Counted from the stretch's first letter, positions 36,701 to 41,978 are shown. The stretch is DNA of 64,000 nt from Plazaster borealis (GCA_021014325.1 CM037462.1:3752318-3816317); one strand, 5' to 3'. The notes: generated by a model not told the origin, from the sequence alone. A program made the numbers and translations.

Positions 36701-37084
36701 TTTGAGAAAGAAAGTGTACAAACTAGAACTTGATCACATTCGTGTATTAAAGGCAATGTCTTTTCCCTTCTTCCAGATTAGGAAAATACACTAGGGGTCT
36801 TGGAACAAAGGTGTGCAACCTTTGCTTTTCATAGTTTGTTATTCTTTGATCTCATTTTGGGGGAGGGTCTGGAGGAGGGTGCTTGCAAGGGTTCTGAGCA
36901 GGGGGGCTAAAGCCCACTCCCCCCTCAGTTATGCCACCGGGTGAGGAGTGTTTTTTTACACTCAAAAAGGAGGAGATGATGATTGACAGAAGTGATTTCT
37001 TCTTTGTTTTAGGAGCACTACAGCTTTCTGTATGGAGCAGTGCAGAGCCACTTGGATACCGACATCGTGTATGAGAACCTCTGA
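475..37084 (+). CDS. Receptor-type protein tyrosine phosphatase, tandem-domain, 3' part of gene (25 exons)
   Basis: Single-pass membrane receptor that should remove phosphate from phosphotyrosine proteins at the inner face of the plasma membrane. Exons: 475-759, 2287-2592, 5978-6093, 8018-8234, 9614-9713, 10783-11020, 12392-12431, 13476-13581, 14853-14911, 15317-15555, 16721-16808, 19380-19459, 21524-21560, 22475-22572, 24292-24417, 25307-25455, 26133-26268, 27561-27710, 29101-29203, 29608-29684, 30797-30925, 31939-32073, 33161-33312, 35276-35411, 37013-37084. Together they give 1,123 codons and a stop, with matching phases at every junction. Counting from the first full codon: FN3 domains about 1-94, 95-196, 197-307 and 308-433; membrane helix about 444-467; D1 about 565-810 with KNRY (589-592), WPD (726-728) and HCSAGVGR (759-766); D2 about 860-1110, degenerate. 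The membrane-proximal YGGY motif and tandem PTP domains recall the R2A/R2B receptor classes, but the subclass is not settled. The first exon starts in mid-codon, so the signal peptide and outer domains lie upstream. Confidence 0.93.
1186..1559. mobile_element. TTAA-flanked inverted-repeat element (family A)
   Basis: Ends are TTAAAGGCATCGTACACG and its reverse complement, with TTAA at both borders. Same family as 23275-23648, 35442-35786, 40226-40572 and 41168-41536. No transposase; a MITE. Confidence 0.85.
1560..2286. other. RPTP intron 1, remainder
   Basis: AT-rich intron. A short FN3-like start after a cag at 1901 soon meets a stop. About 2205-2250 resembles the agcagctctatgaaattg repeat ends seen elsewhere. 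Confidence 0.4.
2287..2592 (+). CDS. RPTP exon 2: FN3 domain B
   Basis: A 306-nt phase 1-1 exon. The FN3 core Trp is in LLVAWDAP and the Tyr of the F strand is in YSTYTVYVW. It has two possible N-glycosylation sites (NQT and NST). The acceptor follows a gttgttgttgtgcag tract and the donor is gtcagc. Confidence 0.88.
2799..2885 (+). repeat. tRNA-Leu-derived SINE, head fragment
   Basis: Reads gtgtcatggccaagcggtc, then actcaagttctgg, then ctcggtcatgacactt, the class II tRNA-like head of the larger SINEs at 12618 and 30160. Confidence 0.65.
2886..4199. other. RPTP intron 2, no clear feature
   Basis: AT-rich. GTGA-rich low-order repetition near 3000-3120 and 3560-3830 but no gene or clear element. 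Confidence 0.3.
4200..5290. repeat. Degenerate GAGACTGAGACTTGA tandem array
   Basis: About 1.1 kb of imperfect units alternating gagactgagacttga with gagacctaaaggtc, very uneven in length. It fills most of intron 2. Long open frames here come from the repeat. Confidence 0.85.
5978..6093 (+). CDS. RPTP exon 3: first half of FN3 domain C
   Basis: A 116-nt exon, phase 1 in and phase 0 out, ending in Trp just before gtaagg. It carries the A-B-C strands with the core Trp in VSWSAVPCG. It resembles domain A in the VPCG-R-G pattern, so A and C are probably related repeats. Confidence 0.86.
6555..6921 (-). mobile_element. TTAA-type inverted-repeat element, second subfamily
   Basis: Interior matches 34233-34578 and 44985-45378 in opposite orientation (gaagcgttacg block, cgtggaaataa). 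Right end is gatgcctttaa; left end worn. Confidence 0.7.
7051..7095. repeat. GTACAT microsatellite, self-complementary
   Basis: Two runs of gtacatgtacatgt around tggtgtatggtg. Can form a hairpin. Confidence 0.75.
7183..7492. mobile_element. Inverted-repeat element with acatgtttagcgtcc end
   Basis: Left end aaaacatgtttagcgtcc is answered by aggacgctaaacatttt on the right. Related to 14205-14640. Confidence 0.65.
7921..7950. repeat. TTA microsatellite
   Basis: About nine TTA units, the usual SINE tail here, lying 70 bases before the exon 4 acceptor. The sequence just before it (cgcatttaggcgg, cgctttataaatg) fits a SINE/LINE 3' end. Confidence 0.65.
8018..8234 (+). CDS. RPTP exon 4: second half of FN3 domain C
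   Basis: A 217-nt exon, phase 0 in and phase 1 out, that completes domain C with the turn [13 protein letters not shown]. The acceptor cctcatcag lies about 70 bases downstream of a TTA microsatellite. Confidence 0.88.
8310..8620 (-). mobile_element. TTAA-type element, second subfamily, worn
   Basis: Interior shared with 6555-6921 (gaaattttcatttca, gagatatcgcc, ggagcggttatgtccacg). Ends are not clean. Confidence 0.6.
8621..9613. other. RPTP intron 4, remainder
   Basis: No gene recognised. Short direct similarity between about 9110-9190 pieces (ttttcattgaaaa and its complement) may be a worn inverted repeat. Confidence 0.3.
9614..9713 (+). CDS. RPTP exon 5: start of membrane-proximal FN3-like domain D
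   Basis: A 100-nt exon, phase 1 in and phase 2 out, between accactag and gtaagt. Rich in Thr and Ser; it begins the last extracellular domain. Confidence 0.78.
9765..9990 (-). repeat. Dispersed repeat, inverted copy of 49010-49190
   Basis: Shares ggataaagacaggcac, acgtgcagtgacgtaagc and attggtccaaggtgac with the reverse complement of 49010-49190. Type of element unknown. Confidence 0.7.
10400..10738 (-). repeat. tRNA-Leu-derived SINE, near full length
   Basis: Reverse complement reads a class II tRNA-like head (gtggctaagcggttaag) with the B box ggttcgaatcc, then the SINE body. Ends 45 bases before exon 6. Confidence 0.8.
10783..11020 (+). CDS. RPTP exon 6: membrane-proximal domain D
   Basis: A 238-nt exon, phase 2 in and phase 0 out. 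It carries [15 protein letters not shown] followed by YEIYLGAVS. That is the pattern seen just outside the membrane in tandem-domain RPTPs, where proteolytic processing often occurs. The acceptor lies about 45 bases after a minus-strand SINE. Confidence 0.9.
11070..12230. repeat. CCTAGTACT satellite with 91-bp higher-order unit
   Basis: Short units of the form ccctagtactcattc make up the block. In the middle (about 11340-12080) they form eight near-identical units; the landmark cttagtatactcact recurs at exactly 91-base steps from 11434 to 11980, and cttag again at 12071. Confidence 0.93.
12392..12431 (+). CDS. RPTP exon 7: short stalk exon
   Basis: A 40-nt exon, phase 0 in and phase 1 out, between tatttag and gtaaac. 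It codes for [13 protein letters not shown]. It is called because it links exons 6 and 8 in phase and its splice sites fit. Confidence 0.7.
12618..12975 (+). repeat. tRNA-Leu-derived SINE, full length
   Basis: Head gtgtcgtggccgagcggtt, anticodon-loop region with CAAG, B box ggttcgaatcc, body, then aatgcgctatataagaa and a TTA tail. Full tRNA-like head with A and B boxes. Confidence 0.88.
13476..13581 (+). CDS. RPTP exon 8: transmembrane helix
   Basis: A 106-nt exon, phase 1 in and phase 2 out. About 23 hydrophobic residues ([18 protein letters not shown] and on) are followed by Leu-Lys-Arg, the stop-transfer signal. The upstream residues are acidic (GDIEDPF). Confidence 0.92.
13800..13930 (-). 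repeat. tRNA-like repeat, single arm
   Basis: Reverse complement reads tagatagctcagttggtag and a ggttcaaatccc box. Same as one arm of the palindrome at 23815-24075. Confidence 0.75.
14205..14640. mobile_element. Inverted-repeat element with GGCCGA ends
   Basis: Left end ggccgagtaaaaaaacaaac and right end gtttctttttttattcggcc are inverted repeats. Interior has poly-purine and ggcggccatcttg motifs twice. Confidence 0.75.
14853..14911 (+). CDS. RPTP exon 9: juxtamembrane segment
   Basis: A 59-nt exon, phase 2 in and phase 1 out, between ttgacag and gtagga. It continues the basic stop-transfer run (Arg-Arg-Gly-His) into a charged cytoplasmic stretch. Confidence 0.78.
15317..15555 (+). CDS. RPTP exon 10: cytoplasmic linker and D1 wedge
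   Basis: A 239-nt exon, phase 1 in and phase 0 out. A Ser/Thr-rich linker leads into the PTP wedge helix ([15 protein letters not shown]). It ends with GNGFLWDYK at a gtgggt donor. This 3' end is the seed of the tandem array that fills the next kilobase. Confidence 0.9.
15524..16495. repeat. Exon-derived tandem array (exon 10 end plus splice donor)
   Basis: About 20 copies. The first is the end of coding exon 10 with its donor (gggttcctctgggattat, aaggtgggtgat). Early copies are 50 or so bases and varied; from 16141 eight units of exactly 45 bases follow (gggttcctcttgggttgaa then aggttggtgatggaat). Most keep AG|GT at the place of the true donor. Because 45 is a multiple of three, long artefact frames open on both strands. 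Confidence 0.92.
16721..16808 (+). CDS. RPTP exon 11: D1 phosphotyrosine loop
   Basis: An 88-nt exon, phase 0 in and phase 1 out, containing [12 protein letters not shown]. This is the conserved KNRY loop that sets substrate pocket depth in active tyrosine phosphatases. Confidence 0.95.
16845..16990 (-). repeat. tRNA-like repeat, single arm
   Basis: Reverse complement holds tagatagctcagttggtaga. Same family as 13800-13930; a run of G follows at 16977-16988. Confidence 0.7.
17000..19100. other. RPTP intron 11, GC-richer stretch with CCTTGATCAAGG palindromes
   Basis: No gene. The 12-base palindrome occurs at 17229 and 18263, and a one-base-longer form at 18707 and 18978. The stretch also has gtacaatgtacat inverted motifs near 18597-18632. 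Possibly an old mobile element. Confidence 0.35.
19105..19318 (-). repeat. tRNA-Leu-derived SINE, 5' part
   Basis: Reverse complement gives gtgtcgtggccgaggggtt and the B-box region, ending 60 bases before exon 12. Confidence 0.78.
19380..19459 (+). CDS. RPTP exon 12: D1
   Basis: An 80-nt exon, phase 1 in and phase 0 out, with DDSRVVLEE then DYVNASYID, the conserved D(Y)xNASYI block of PTP domains. Confidence 0.95.
19720..20290. mobile_element. Long foldback element, GC-rich ends
   Basis: Left arm starts tatacaccaatccgggcgcg; right arm ends cgcgcccggattggtgtata. The similarity continues inward on both arms (gagaaaatcgtttccc against cacgatttcctc). Confidence 0.85.
20847..21440. mobile_element. 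piggyBac-like non-autonomous element
   Basis: TTAA at each border, then inverted ends CCCTTTCAGCCCC and GGGGCTGAAAGGG. TTAA with CCCTTT-type ends is the piggyBac pattern. No transposase inside. Confidence 0.75.
21524..21560 (+). CDS. RPTP exon 13: D1 micro-exon
   Basis: A 37-nt exon, phase 0 in and phase 1 out, coding [12 protein letters not shown]. This leads into the PTP hallmark YIATQGP, completed by exon 14. Confidence 0.93.
21634..21790 (+). mobile_element. LINE 3' end (reverse transcriptase C-terminus)
   Basis: In frame it reads [18 protein letters not shown] and on to KTHLF, the usual C-terminal end of CR1/L2-like non-LTR elements, to TAG at 21736. A short 3' UTR with agcgcttagaaacat follows. 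5'-truncated. Confidence 0.8.
22062..22456. repeat. 79-bp tandem repeat, five copies
   Basis: The landmark tgaaattgggccctg (one copy ctctg) ends at 22140, 22219, 22298, 22377 and 22456, steps of exactly 79. The next unit start shades into the exon 14 acceptor. Confidence 0.93.
22475..22572 (+). CDS. RPTP exon 14: D1
   Basis: A 98-nt exon, phase 1 in and phase 0 out, with [19 protein letters not shown], the PTP core. Its acceptor is formed where a 79-bp tandem repeat ends. Confidence 0.95.
22612..23010. mobile_element. Foldback element, TTAAAGGGACACGTTGCC ends
   Basis: Two arms of about 180 bases, reverse complements of each other, with TTAA at each border. The transcript could fold into a long hairpin. 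Confidence 0.88.
23110..23670. mobile_element. Repeat with AGAGCTGCTTAAGCAG end, split by a nested element
   Basis: Left end catagagctgcttaagcag and right end gcagctctatgaaattgagc are inverted. A family A element sits inside at a TTAA. Related pieces at 21972-22060 and 55285-55480. Confidence 0.75.
23275..23648. mobile_element. Nested TTAA-flanked element (family A)
   Basis: TTAAAGGCACTGAACACG to GTACAGTGCCTTTAA. It interrupts gtgcTTAAgcagctc of the host repeat, which shows that TTAA is duplicated on insertion. Confidence 0.9.
23815..24080. mobile_element. Palindromic element with two tRNA-like arms
   Basis: Two tRNA-like sequences face each other: gagctatctagacc on the left arm and ggtctagatagctcag on the right, each with a gg-ttc-aa-tccc box, joined by an inverted gtctccctactttgtcaat spacer. 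Single arms occur at 13800 and 16845. Confidence 0.85.
24292..24417 (+). CDS. RPTP exon 15: D1
   Basis: A 126-nt phase 0-0 exon with KCEQYWPD and the YIIRDFTL strand, both conserved in RPTP D1 domains. Confidence 0.95.
24418..25306. other. RPTP intron 15
   Basis: No gene. A direct duplication near the end: gagagactagttcccccgcc (about 25030) and gagagactatttaccccgcc (about 25197), each followed by cagccagcagccccc. Confidence 0.5.
25307..25455 (+). CDS. RPTP exon 16: D1 WPD loop and catalytic cysteine, GC donor
   Basis: A 149-nt exon, phase 0 in and phase 2 out, with the acid loop TTWPDMGLP and the VVHC strand. It ends inside the Ser codon after the catalytic Cys. The donor reads AG|GCAAGT, a GC-AG intron with an otherwise perfect donor consensus. 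The acceptor could also be six bases later (25313); both keep the frame. Confidence 0.92.
25640..25805 (+). repeat. tRNA-derived SINE, family C
   Basis: Head ctcggtggtctggtggtaag with B box gggtacgaatccc, then a 3' part with acacatcggtgtaagggtaa. Lies in the GC-AG intron. Confidence 0.75.
26035..26120 (+). repeat. SINE family C, 3' part, abutting exon 17 acceptor
   Basis: Shares acagaactcggg, then gtatacagtgcttaat and acacatcggtgta with 25730-25805, and ends about a dozen bases before exon 17. Confidence 0.75.
26133..26268 (+). CDS. RPTP exon 17: D1 phosphate-binding loop
   Basis: A 136-nt exon, phase 2 in and phase 0 out. It supplies the last base of Ser and then AGVGRTGTF, completing [10 protein letters not shown]. 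It ends with MIQTS, which holds the Q-loop Gln. Confidence 0.96.
26269..26974. other. RPTP intron 17, first part
   Basis: AT-rich; no gene or recognised element. Confidence 0.3.
26975..27523. mobile_element. TA-target inverted-repeat element (Tc1-like ends)
   Basis: Left tatagactgtgcaagtctgg; right gcgagacttgcacagtctata. Same ends as the insertion at 61242-61932 proved by an empty site. No transposase frame. Confidence 0.82.
27561..27710 (+). CDS. RPTP exon 18: end of D1 and D1-D2 linker
   Basis: A 150-nt phase 0-0 exon. [13 protein letters not shown] is the last D1 helix. A basic, leucine-rich linker towards D2 follows. Confidence 0.92.
27711..28584. other. RPTP intron 18, first part
   Basis: No gene recognised; AT-rich intron. 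Confidence 0.3.
28585..28700 (+). repeat. SINE family C fragment
   Basis: ctgctctagacttgg, then gggttcaaatcccaccc and the atcattgtaaagggtaaaac tail block. Worn. Confidence 0.55.
28840..29096 (+). repeat. tRNA-Leu-derived SINE, 3' part, ends at exon 19 acceptor
   Basis: Body (cataatcgcttctcatcaac, ggcacctgtgagggtagag) and TTA tail as in 12700-12975. The tail runs into tcatcag, the acceptor of exon 19. Confidence 0.8.
29101..29203 (+). CDS. RPTP exon 19: start of D2
   Basis: A 103-nt exon, phase 0 in and phase 1 out, with [10 protein letters not shown]. The D1 Tyr of KNRY is Phe here, as is common in D2 domains. Its acceptor directly follows a SINE tail. Confidence 0.92.
29303..29503. mobile_element. 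Foldback element, AGTAAACTTGCGGGTAC ends
   Basis: Two arms of about 95 bases in inverted order, with gtctcgacgtttcg in each arm. Same family as 34855-35095. Confidence 0.88.
29608..29684 (+). CDS. RPTP exon 20: D2
   Basis: A 77-nt exon, phase 1 in and phase 0 out, with VDRLRPRL and DYINASFLN, the D2 counterpart of exon 12. Confidence 0.93.
29720..30060 (+). mobile_element. LINE 3' end (reverse transcriptase C-terminus)
   Basis: In frame [18 protein letters not shown], then a stop at about 29914. The 3' UTR ends agcgcttagaaacact and gaagcgctatatt. Same class as 21634-21790. Confidence 0.8.
30160..30598 (+). repeat. tRNA-Leu-derived SINE, full length with TTA tail
   Basis: Head gtgtcgtggccgagcggata, actcaag anticodon loop (CAA, as tRNA-Leu), B box ggttcgaatccc, body, gtgcgctatataagaag, TTA tail. 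Not a working tRNA gene because the stems are imperfect and it continues as a SINE. Confidence 0.88.
30797..30925 (+). CDS. RPTP exon 21: D2
   Basis: A 129-nt phase 0-0 exon with [18 protein letters not shown] and [10 protein letters not shown]. It corresponds to D1 exons 13 plus 14, without the intron that splits those two. Confidence 0.94.
31195..31322 (-). repeat. tRNA-Leu-derived SINE, head fragment
   Basis: Reverse complement gives gtgtcatggccaagcag and the ggttcgaatccc box. Confidence 0.75.
31330..31938. other. RPTP intron 21, remainder
   Basis: AT-rich, nothing recognised. Confidence 0.3.
31939..32073 (+). CDS. RPTP exon 22: D2
   Basis: A 135-nt phase 0-0 exon, counterpart of D1 exon 15. 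The usual CxQYWP block reads [11 protein letters not shown], so the core motif is worn. Confidence 0.88.
32389..32702. mobile_element. Short piggyBac-like non-autonomous element
   Basis: TTAA at both borders with ends CCCTTTAGAGACCA and TGGTCTCTAACAGG, plus a repeated aagcggc / cggccgc interior. Confidence 0.65.
32703..33160. other. RPTP intron 22, remainder
   Basis: AT-rich, no gene. About 33082-33115 matches the tail block of SINE family C in reverse (tttacccttacactgatgtg). Confidence 0.4.
33161..33312 (+). CDS. RPTP exon 23: D2 with altered WPD loop
   Basis: A 152-nt exon, phase 0 in and phase 2 out. The acid loop reads DWRDVGGVP, with Arg for Pro and an added Gly, where D1 has TWPDMGLP. 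It ends IIIHC plus two bases, the same place and phase as the D1 GC-AG intron, but here the donor is an ordinary GTGAGT. Confidence 0.92.
33675..33742. repeat. 30-base direct duplication
   Basis: cttttgccaaactatctgta and the acatatatt that follows occur twice in a row. Confidence 0.85.
33755..33915 (+). repeat. Dispersed repeat, inverted copy at 50745-50905
   Basis: gtagattttgttctttgaga, tctactgccgcagagtaga and gggagacttctcag occur here and, reverse-complemented, at 50745-50905 in the PLA2 cluster. Confidence 0.8.
34233..34578 (+). mobile_element. TTAA-flanked element, second subfamily
   Basis: TTAAAGGCATTGTACACG to CGTGTACGATGCCTTTAA; different interior from family A but the same ends. Confidence 0.85.
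34855..35095. mobile_element. Near-perfect foldback element
   Basis: Two arms of about 115 bases around caggagaaacgagcctg. Arms hold gtctcgacgtttcgaacagt and its complement. Family members at 29303 and 44655. Confidence 0.92.
35276..35411 (+). CDS. RPTP exon 24: D2 degenerate P-loop
   Basis: A 136-nt exon, phase 2 in and phase 0 out. With exon 23 it reads [12 protein letters not shown]. The Cys is kept, but Ala stands where the catalytic Arg should be and the Arg is one place early. The loop is unlikely to bind phosphate normally. Confidence 0.93.
35442..35786. mobile_element. TTAA-flanked element (family A)
   Basis: TTAAAGGCACTGAACAC to GTACAGTGCCTTTAA, 31 bases after exon 24. Confidence 0.88.
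35787..37012. other. RPTP intron 24, remainder
   Basis: No gene recognised. acctgtgaaaatcgcatc at about 36410 resembles 31640 in intron 21, a possible shared repeat. Confidence 0.3.
37013..37084 (+). CDS. RPTP exon 25: C-terminus and stop
   Basis: A 72-nt last exon after ttgttttag. [14 protein letters not shown] is the final D2 helix, then a short tail and TGA at 37082-37084. It matches the place of the exon 18 start in D1 (AQYEF). Confidence 0.92.
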   Translation, partial: EHYSFLYGAVQSHLDTDIVYENL

Positions 37085-37454
37085 GGCTCGTCAAGTCATT
37101 TGAGATATCTTTATAAACAGGAAAGAGTGTTTCTAGGAATACTATGCAAAACCAAATCATCATTTTTTGTGTTCATTTTATTGTTGGATTTTGTGGGTTT
37201 ATACTCCATTTTTGTGACCTTTGATGTGTTGCCATTTATTTACAACTCAGCGATTTCTCATTATTTATGAAAAGTTGTTTCTTTTTTTAGAGCGGAATGG
37301 AAGGCATGCCAAATGTGTTGCCCGCCTTCACAAAACTTTTAGTAAGTAGTGGGTTATCTTCTCGTGCTTATGTGGACTCCAAGGTTTGTCAAGTCACTTG
37401 GGATATCTGTATTGACAGGGAAAGTATTTAGTAGTACTATATAATAAGGATGAT

Positions 37455-37935
37455 AATAATATTAATAATAATAATAATAATAGTGAACATTTATATAGCG
37501 CCGGTTTCTGCCAATTCTGGCACTCATTGCTCGGGAATGTTATTACGCTGGCCATTTTTTCATTCCGTTTGAAAAAATCTCAAGTTCCGGAGGCTGATTG
37601 ATCGGGAAGAGGGTCTGAATCCCGGTCATGACACTTGGTGTTCTCGAGCAAGATGAATAATCTGGCCATTTTTTCATTCCCTTAAACAATTTCAGCTCCC
37701 TGGGGAGTATACAGCCTGTGCTGTAAAAGTATGTAGCGCAACAAGCTAAATCAATCACAATTAGAACCATCTCTGATTTGGCAGGTATCCATTTTAAACC
37801 CTGACAACCATTTATAGTTAACCATCTTGCTCGAGGACACCCATGTGTCATGATCGGGATTCAAACCCACTTCGCGTTGAGTCGGCCACCAGAACTTGAG
37901 TCCAGTGTACTCGGCCACTGGGACATGACACTCCA
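37455..37935 (-). repeat. tRNA-Leu-derived SINE, rearranged
   Basis: TAA tail, tatatagcgc block, then body and head in reverse orientation. Two head-like parts (about 37600-37650 and 37820-37930) suggest two nested or broken copies. Confidence 0.7.
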
Positions 37936-38404
37936 TACATATGTACAAACCAAATCACTTTATTTTCTTGTTGTTAAGGTTTCATGGTTTTTCATTTCAA
38001 GTGATAACTTTGTTTAGCTGTACGTTTTTACAACCCAATTGAATTCTCAATTTAATTTTGATAATTAAAGCATTCATTGTTTATTGATATGAAAAAGGCA
38101 TGTCATGTGCATTACCTGGCTCCAAAAAGGCTGAGATTAGGGGTAGGGGGGTCATCATCTCCAAAGGTAAACTCCAATTTACTGGGTTTTAGTCCATACC
38201 CAGTCCTCATAAAAACAAGTGATCAGTGTTTCTCCCAACTGGAACCATCGCATATTGCTCCCAACAGCATCAGAAACTGTCCTCACTAGAAGAACAGTTC
38301 AGAGCATAACTTCAGGCAAGTTCTGCTGCACCCTCTAGAAGTGCATACGAGTTTTTTGTAAAATTGTTGGCGCTATGCAAGAGCTGTTTGTTATCAAATT
38401 AATT

Positions 38405-38670
38405 GCCGGCGGTCAGGTTGGCGTAGTAGTATCTTTCCTTGCCTTCCACCTCCAGAACCCCGGTTCGAATCCCACCAGGGGCACTATGTGGATTGGGTGT
38501 TCAGTCTCTACCTGATTGCATGGGTTTTCCCTAGAATAACTTCCTGGGATTTTCCTACCACATCTAAACTGAAACTTCCTTCCTTGTCTTCTCTCCATGG
38601 GGTTCTTGGCTAGTACAGTGATTAGGTTCGCTTTTCTGAGAGAAACTTGGCTTCACAACCAGATGATAAA
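38405..38670 (+). repeat. tRNA-derived SINE family B, full length
   Basis: Head ggttggcgtagtagtatc with B box ggttcgaatcccacc, then ctacctgattgcatggg, ttcttggct and a TAA-like tail. Copies at 105, 50010 and 60900. Confidence 0.85.
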
Positions 38671-40225
38671 TAATAATAGCTATTTACAGTTTGAAGGAGA
38701 AAGATATCCTTAAAAGTAGTTCCCAGGATGCCATGTTGCCTGCAAAGAAAATTAAGTATTGATGTAAATCTGGGGAGGGATGCATGTGCCAAGTCCCCTT
38801 TGGTTGGGGCGGAAGTGGGGGTGGCGATAGGATAAGCCCCCTCTGAAGTATGGTGTGACAGCGGATAGATCCCTTTCAGTGACCTCACTTGTGGCTATAT
38901 ACTGTTTGCCATTGTGTGAGTAAAGATATAGTAAGCGTGTAAACGGGCAGGCCTTATGCTCAATGCACAGTAACACATGTGTACCTGTACCAATGTTGTG
39001 CAACCAAGAACTATTGTGGTGATGACCTCGGGTGACTCAAGTCCACGGAAACATAGTGCCAACAATTCGTTGAATACAGCACAAAGGAAACTTTAGTCTT
39101 ATAAATTGGTTGCTGTTTGCTTGCCTCGCGCTAGGTCCTTTGAGTTTCCAGCCATTGTCCAAACTGTTTGCGGGCTCAGGACGAGGGTTTTTGGTAACTA
39201 TTTCTACACTCCGTGCAGTAATTGTATTTTGAAAGAAATTTTAAAAACTATTCCAATCCAGAAAAAAAAACACAAACAAAATTTTAAAAAGGGTTCCATA
39301 TTGTTTTTTATTTTGTGGTATTAGAGTGCTTCGTTGCTTTTTTGTATGTTACTCAGGGTATTCCAGAAAGAGTTTTTTGTTTTACGTTTTGTAGCAAAAC
39401 GTTAGGCTTTAATGTACTTTGCAAGTACAACTTAAATTAACATCGAAGTAATGAAAAAATAAGCATGCACCAAAGAATAAAATAACTATTCACTTTTAAA
39501 TTTATTATTTTCAATGCCAAAGAATAAATTGTGCCTGCTGAGATTTTGTGATATTTGAAATATTTGTTATTAAGACATTTGCTGATTGTATAGAAAGATG
39601 GTACTTATAATTATATGCAATATTTTAATTAATTTGTTTGAACCTCATTATAGATATGATCATTCATACAAATAAAAATTGTGGGCTTTTAGGCCTAGAG
39701 CATTATTTCAATTGTGTAATCATTTACTTTTTGTGGCTTTCAGCTTGTAAAGGTATTGCCGCTTCTCAATAAAGTGCGCCACCAAGAGTTTGAAATTTAG
39801 CCAAAACTGATTGGTCTATGTTACACTAAACTTGTGTGTTCATTGTAACTTCCTTGTACATTTCGAACTTCATGCCCACAGCGACCATTCCTTGGAGAAG
39901 AACCTCTCCGGGGCAAAGTGTCTTTGGCGCACTGTGTATTGTTGGAATGGCGGCGAACACCAACCTCGTTTCCATTGCATGTCTCTTGCTCAATCATAGT
40001 GACGAGAGGTAGGTCTACACGTAACGATGGTTCGCGCTGCTAATTAGAACGAAGCTCTTTCGCACACTGACTTGAATAGTTCAAGTTGTGGCCAAAGCAG
40101 CGACTTGAGGCAGTGTCCCTTCACGTCACCTTCCCACACGCACCAACTTAAACAAAAAATACAAATATTAAATATATATATAGGCCCTATATATATAATA
40201 CAAACAATAGACATTTATCCAATTG
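38671..40225. other. Intergenic, no clear gene
   Basis: Short frames only. The motif gtgcgccaccaagagttt occurs at about 39774-39791, as it does again in the PLA2 cluster. Confidence 0.35.
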
Positions 40226-40572
40226 TTAAAGGCACTGTACACGTTTGGTAATTACTCAAAATATTATTAACATAAAAACTGACTTGGTAACGAGCAACGG
40301 AGAGCTGTTGATAGTATAAAACATTATAGGAAACGACGCCCTCTGAAGTAACGTAGTTTTTGAGAAAGGGGTAATTTCTCACTAAAATAAAAAGAAGTTT
40401 TTATTCCTATCTGAAAGCACACAAATTTGTACAACAAGGGTGTTTTTTCTTTCATCATTTTCTTGCAACTTCGATGACCAATTGAGCCCAAATTTTCACA
40501 GGCTTGTTATTTTATGCATATGTTGGGACACACCCACTGGTCTTTGAAAATTTCCAAACGTGTTCAGTGCCT
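40226..40572. mobile_element. TTAA-type element (family A), worn right end
   Basis: TTAAAGGCACTGTACACG at left; right end reads cgtgttcagtgcc. Confidence 0.85.
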
Positions 40573-41167
40573 ACATGTTTCGTTTCAAATTGTTCTAGAT
40601 CTCATGTTCATTATTGACAATGGATAAGTGTTTGTGGAGATAGATATCACCAACAGAAAGTGTTGTATGTTTTGGCGCGATTAGTGATTCGTTAAGAGCT
40701 GCGAATTTGTCACCTGTTATTTATTTGATCAATAGCAGATTATAAGTATTTATAGTTTTAATACAGCAGATTTGAAAATCCTCGGATTAGTGTTATTAAC
40801 TATGTGACGACTATTTTATATTCTATTTTATATTCTTGAGAAAAAAATATGTTTGTTTGTCCTCTTCCGACCGACCGTCATTTGCGTCGCGACCGAATTT
40901 TATTTTATTTTTCAATTATTTTTCTTTCTCAAGATTTTCATTAAATTTCTAAAACAAAATTGTCAATTTTTTTTGAAACAGGTATAAACTGTATATTGAA
41001 TATAAAGCAGTTTAACAACCCACTGTGTTTTATACATTCCTTAATTTTTTTCTGGTGAAATTTTAGAACTGCAGAAGTGCTATGCAATCATCAGCTGGTA
41101 GCTCCGCTTAAAGCATTCATCTCAACATTAACAACATAAAATCTTGTTAGTTTAACAGTTGTTAGTA

Positions 41168-41536
41168 TTAAAGGCATCGTACACGTTTGGAAATTGTCAA
41201 AGACCAGTGTTCTCACTTGGTGTATCCCAACATATGCATAAAATAACAAGCCTGTGAAAATTTGGGCTCAAATGGTCATCGAAGTTGCAAGAAAATGATG
41301 AAAGAAAAAACACCCTTGTTGTACAAATTTGTGTGCTTTCAGATTAGCAATAAAAACTCATTGCAAGAAGTTTTTATTATTTCAGTGAGAAATTACCTCT
41401 TTCTCAAAAACTACGTTACTTCAGAGGGAGTCGTTTCCTACAATGTTTTATTATTATCAAAAGCTCTCCGTTGCTTGTTACCAAGTAAGTTTTTATGCTA
41501 ATATTTGTTTTGAGTCATTACCAAACGTGTACGACT
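41168..41536. mobile_element. TTAA-type element (family A), worn right end
   Basis: TTAAAGGCATCGTACACG at left; right end stops at cgtgtacgac. Lies about 290 bases upstream of the copy 1 TATA box. Confidence 0.85.
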
Positions 41537-41823
41537 AATATTTAAAGAAATTTTATAAAATATTTCAGTACACTGAAAGTGCTGTGTTTTGTGTTTTGAC
41601 TTAATATTTTAATACCAAAGATTTATATTCCCTAAAACAATATAAAAAACCCCCAAAAAACCCCTGACCTTACCTTTGAGGACCCTCTATGAACAAACAA
41701 ACAATTGTTTTTTTGGCCTTATGCACGAGTGTCTAGCTAGGGATGTGAACATTAACAGCTTTTTTCTTAACGAGGCTAAAGAAAAATTACAGTAATCCAT
41801 CCTCCATCCGGAGATAAGAGTAT

Positions 41824-41830
41824 TATAAAA
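41824..41830 (+). promoter_or_regulatory. TATA box, PLA2 copy 1
   Basis: TATAAAA 106 bases upstream of the copy 1 ATG. Spacing is close to the 95 bases seen in copies 2 and 4, though the sequence between is more diverged. Confidence 0.6.
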
Positions 41831-41929
41831 AAGGCTTTGGTTCTGGGAATGTTCCAGCAGCTCAGTACACTTTTAAGCACGGCGTTAAAGTGGTCGTGAA
41901 TCTTCGTGTTTCTCCAGCCTGCGTGAAAT

Positions 41930-41978
41930 ATGGAAGCGTTTGGCAAGTTATGCCTGTTGACTCTCGTCGTCTGCACAG
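41930..41978 (+). CDS. PLA2 copy 1 exon 1: signal peptide
   Basis: A 49-nt coding part, phase 1 out, donor gttagt. Hydrophobic core LCLLTLVVC. The leader cagc-tgcgtgaaa before the ATG matches the other copies. Confidence 0.88.

Larger units (their letters stand above)
37085..39790 (+). other. RPTP 3' UTR / downstream flank
   Basis: No further coding exon seen. AATAAA signals occur at 39476-39481 and 39523-39528, and another near 39769, but I cannot tell which, if any, ends the transcript. The stretch contains a rearranged SINE (37455-37935) and a full SINE (38405-38670). Confidence 0.4.
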
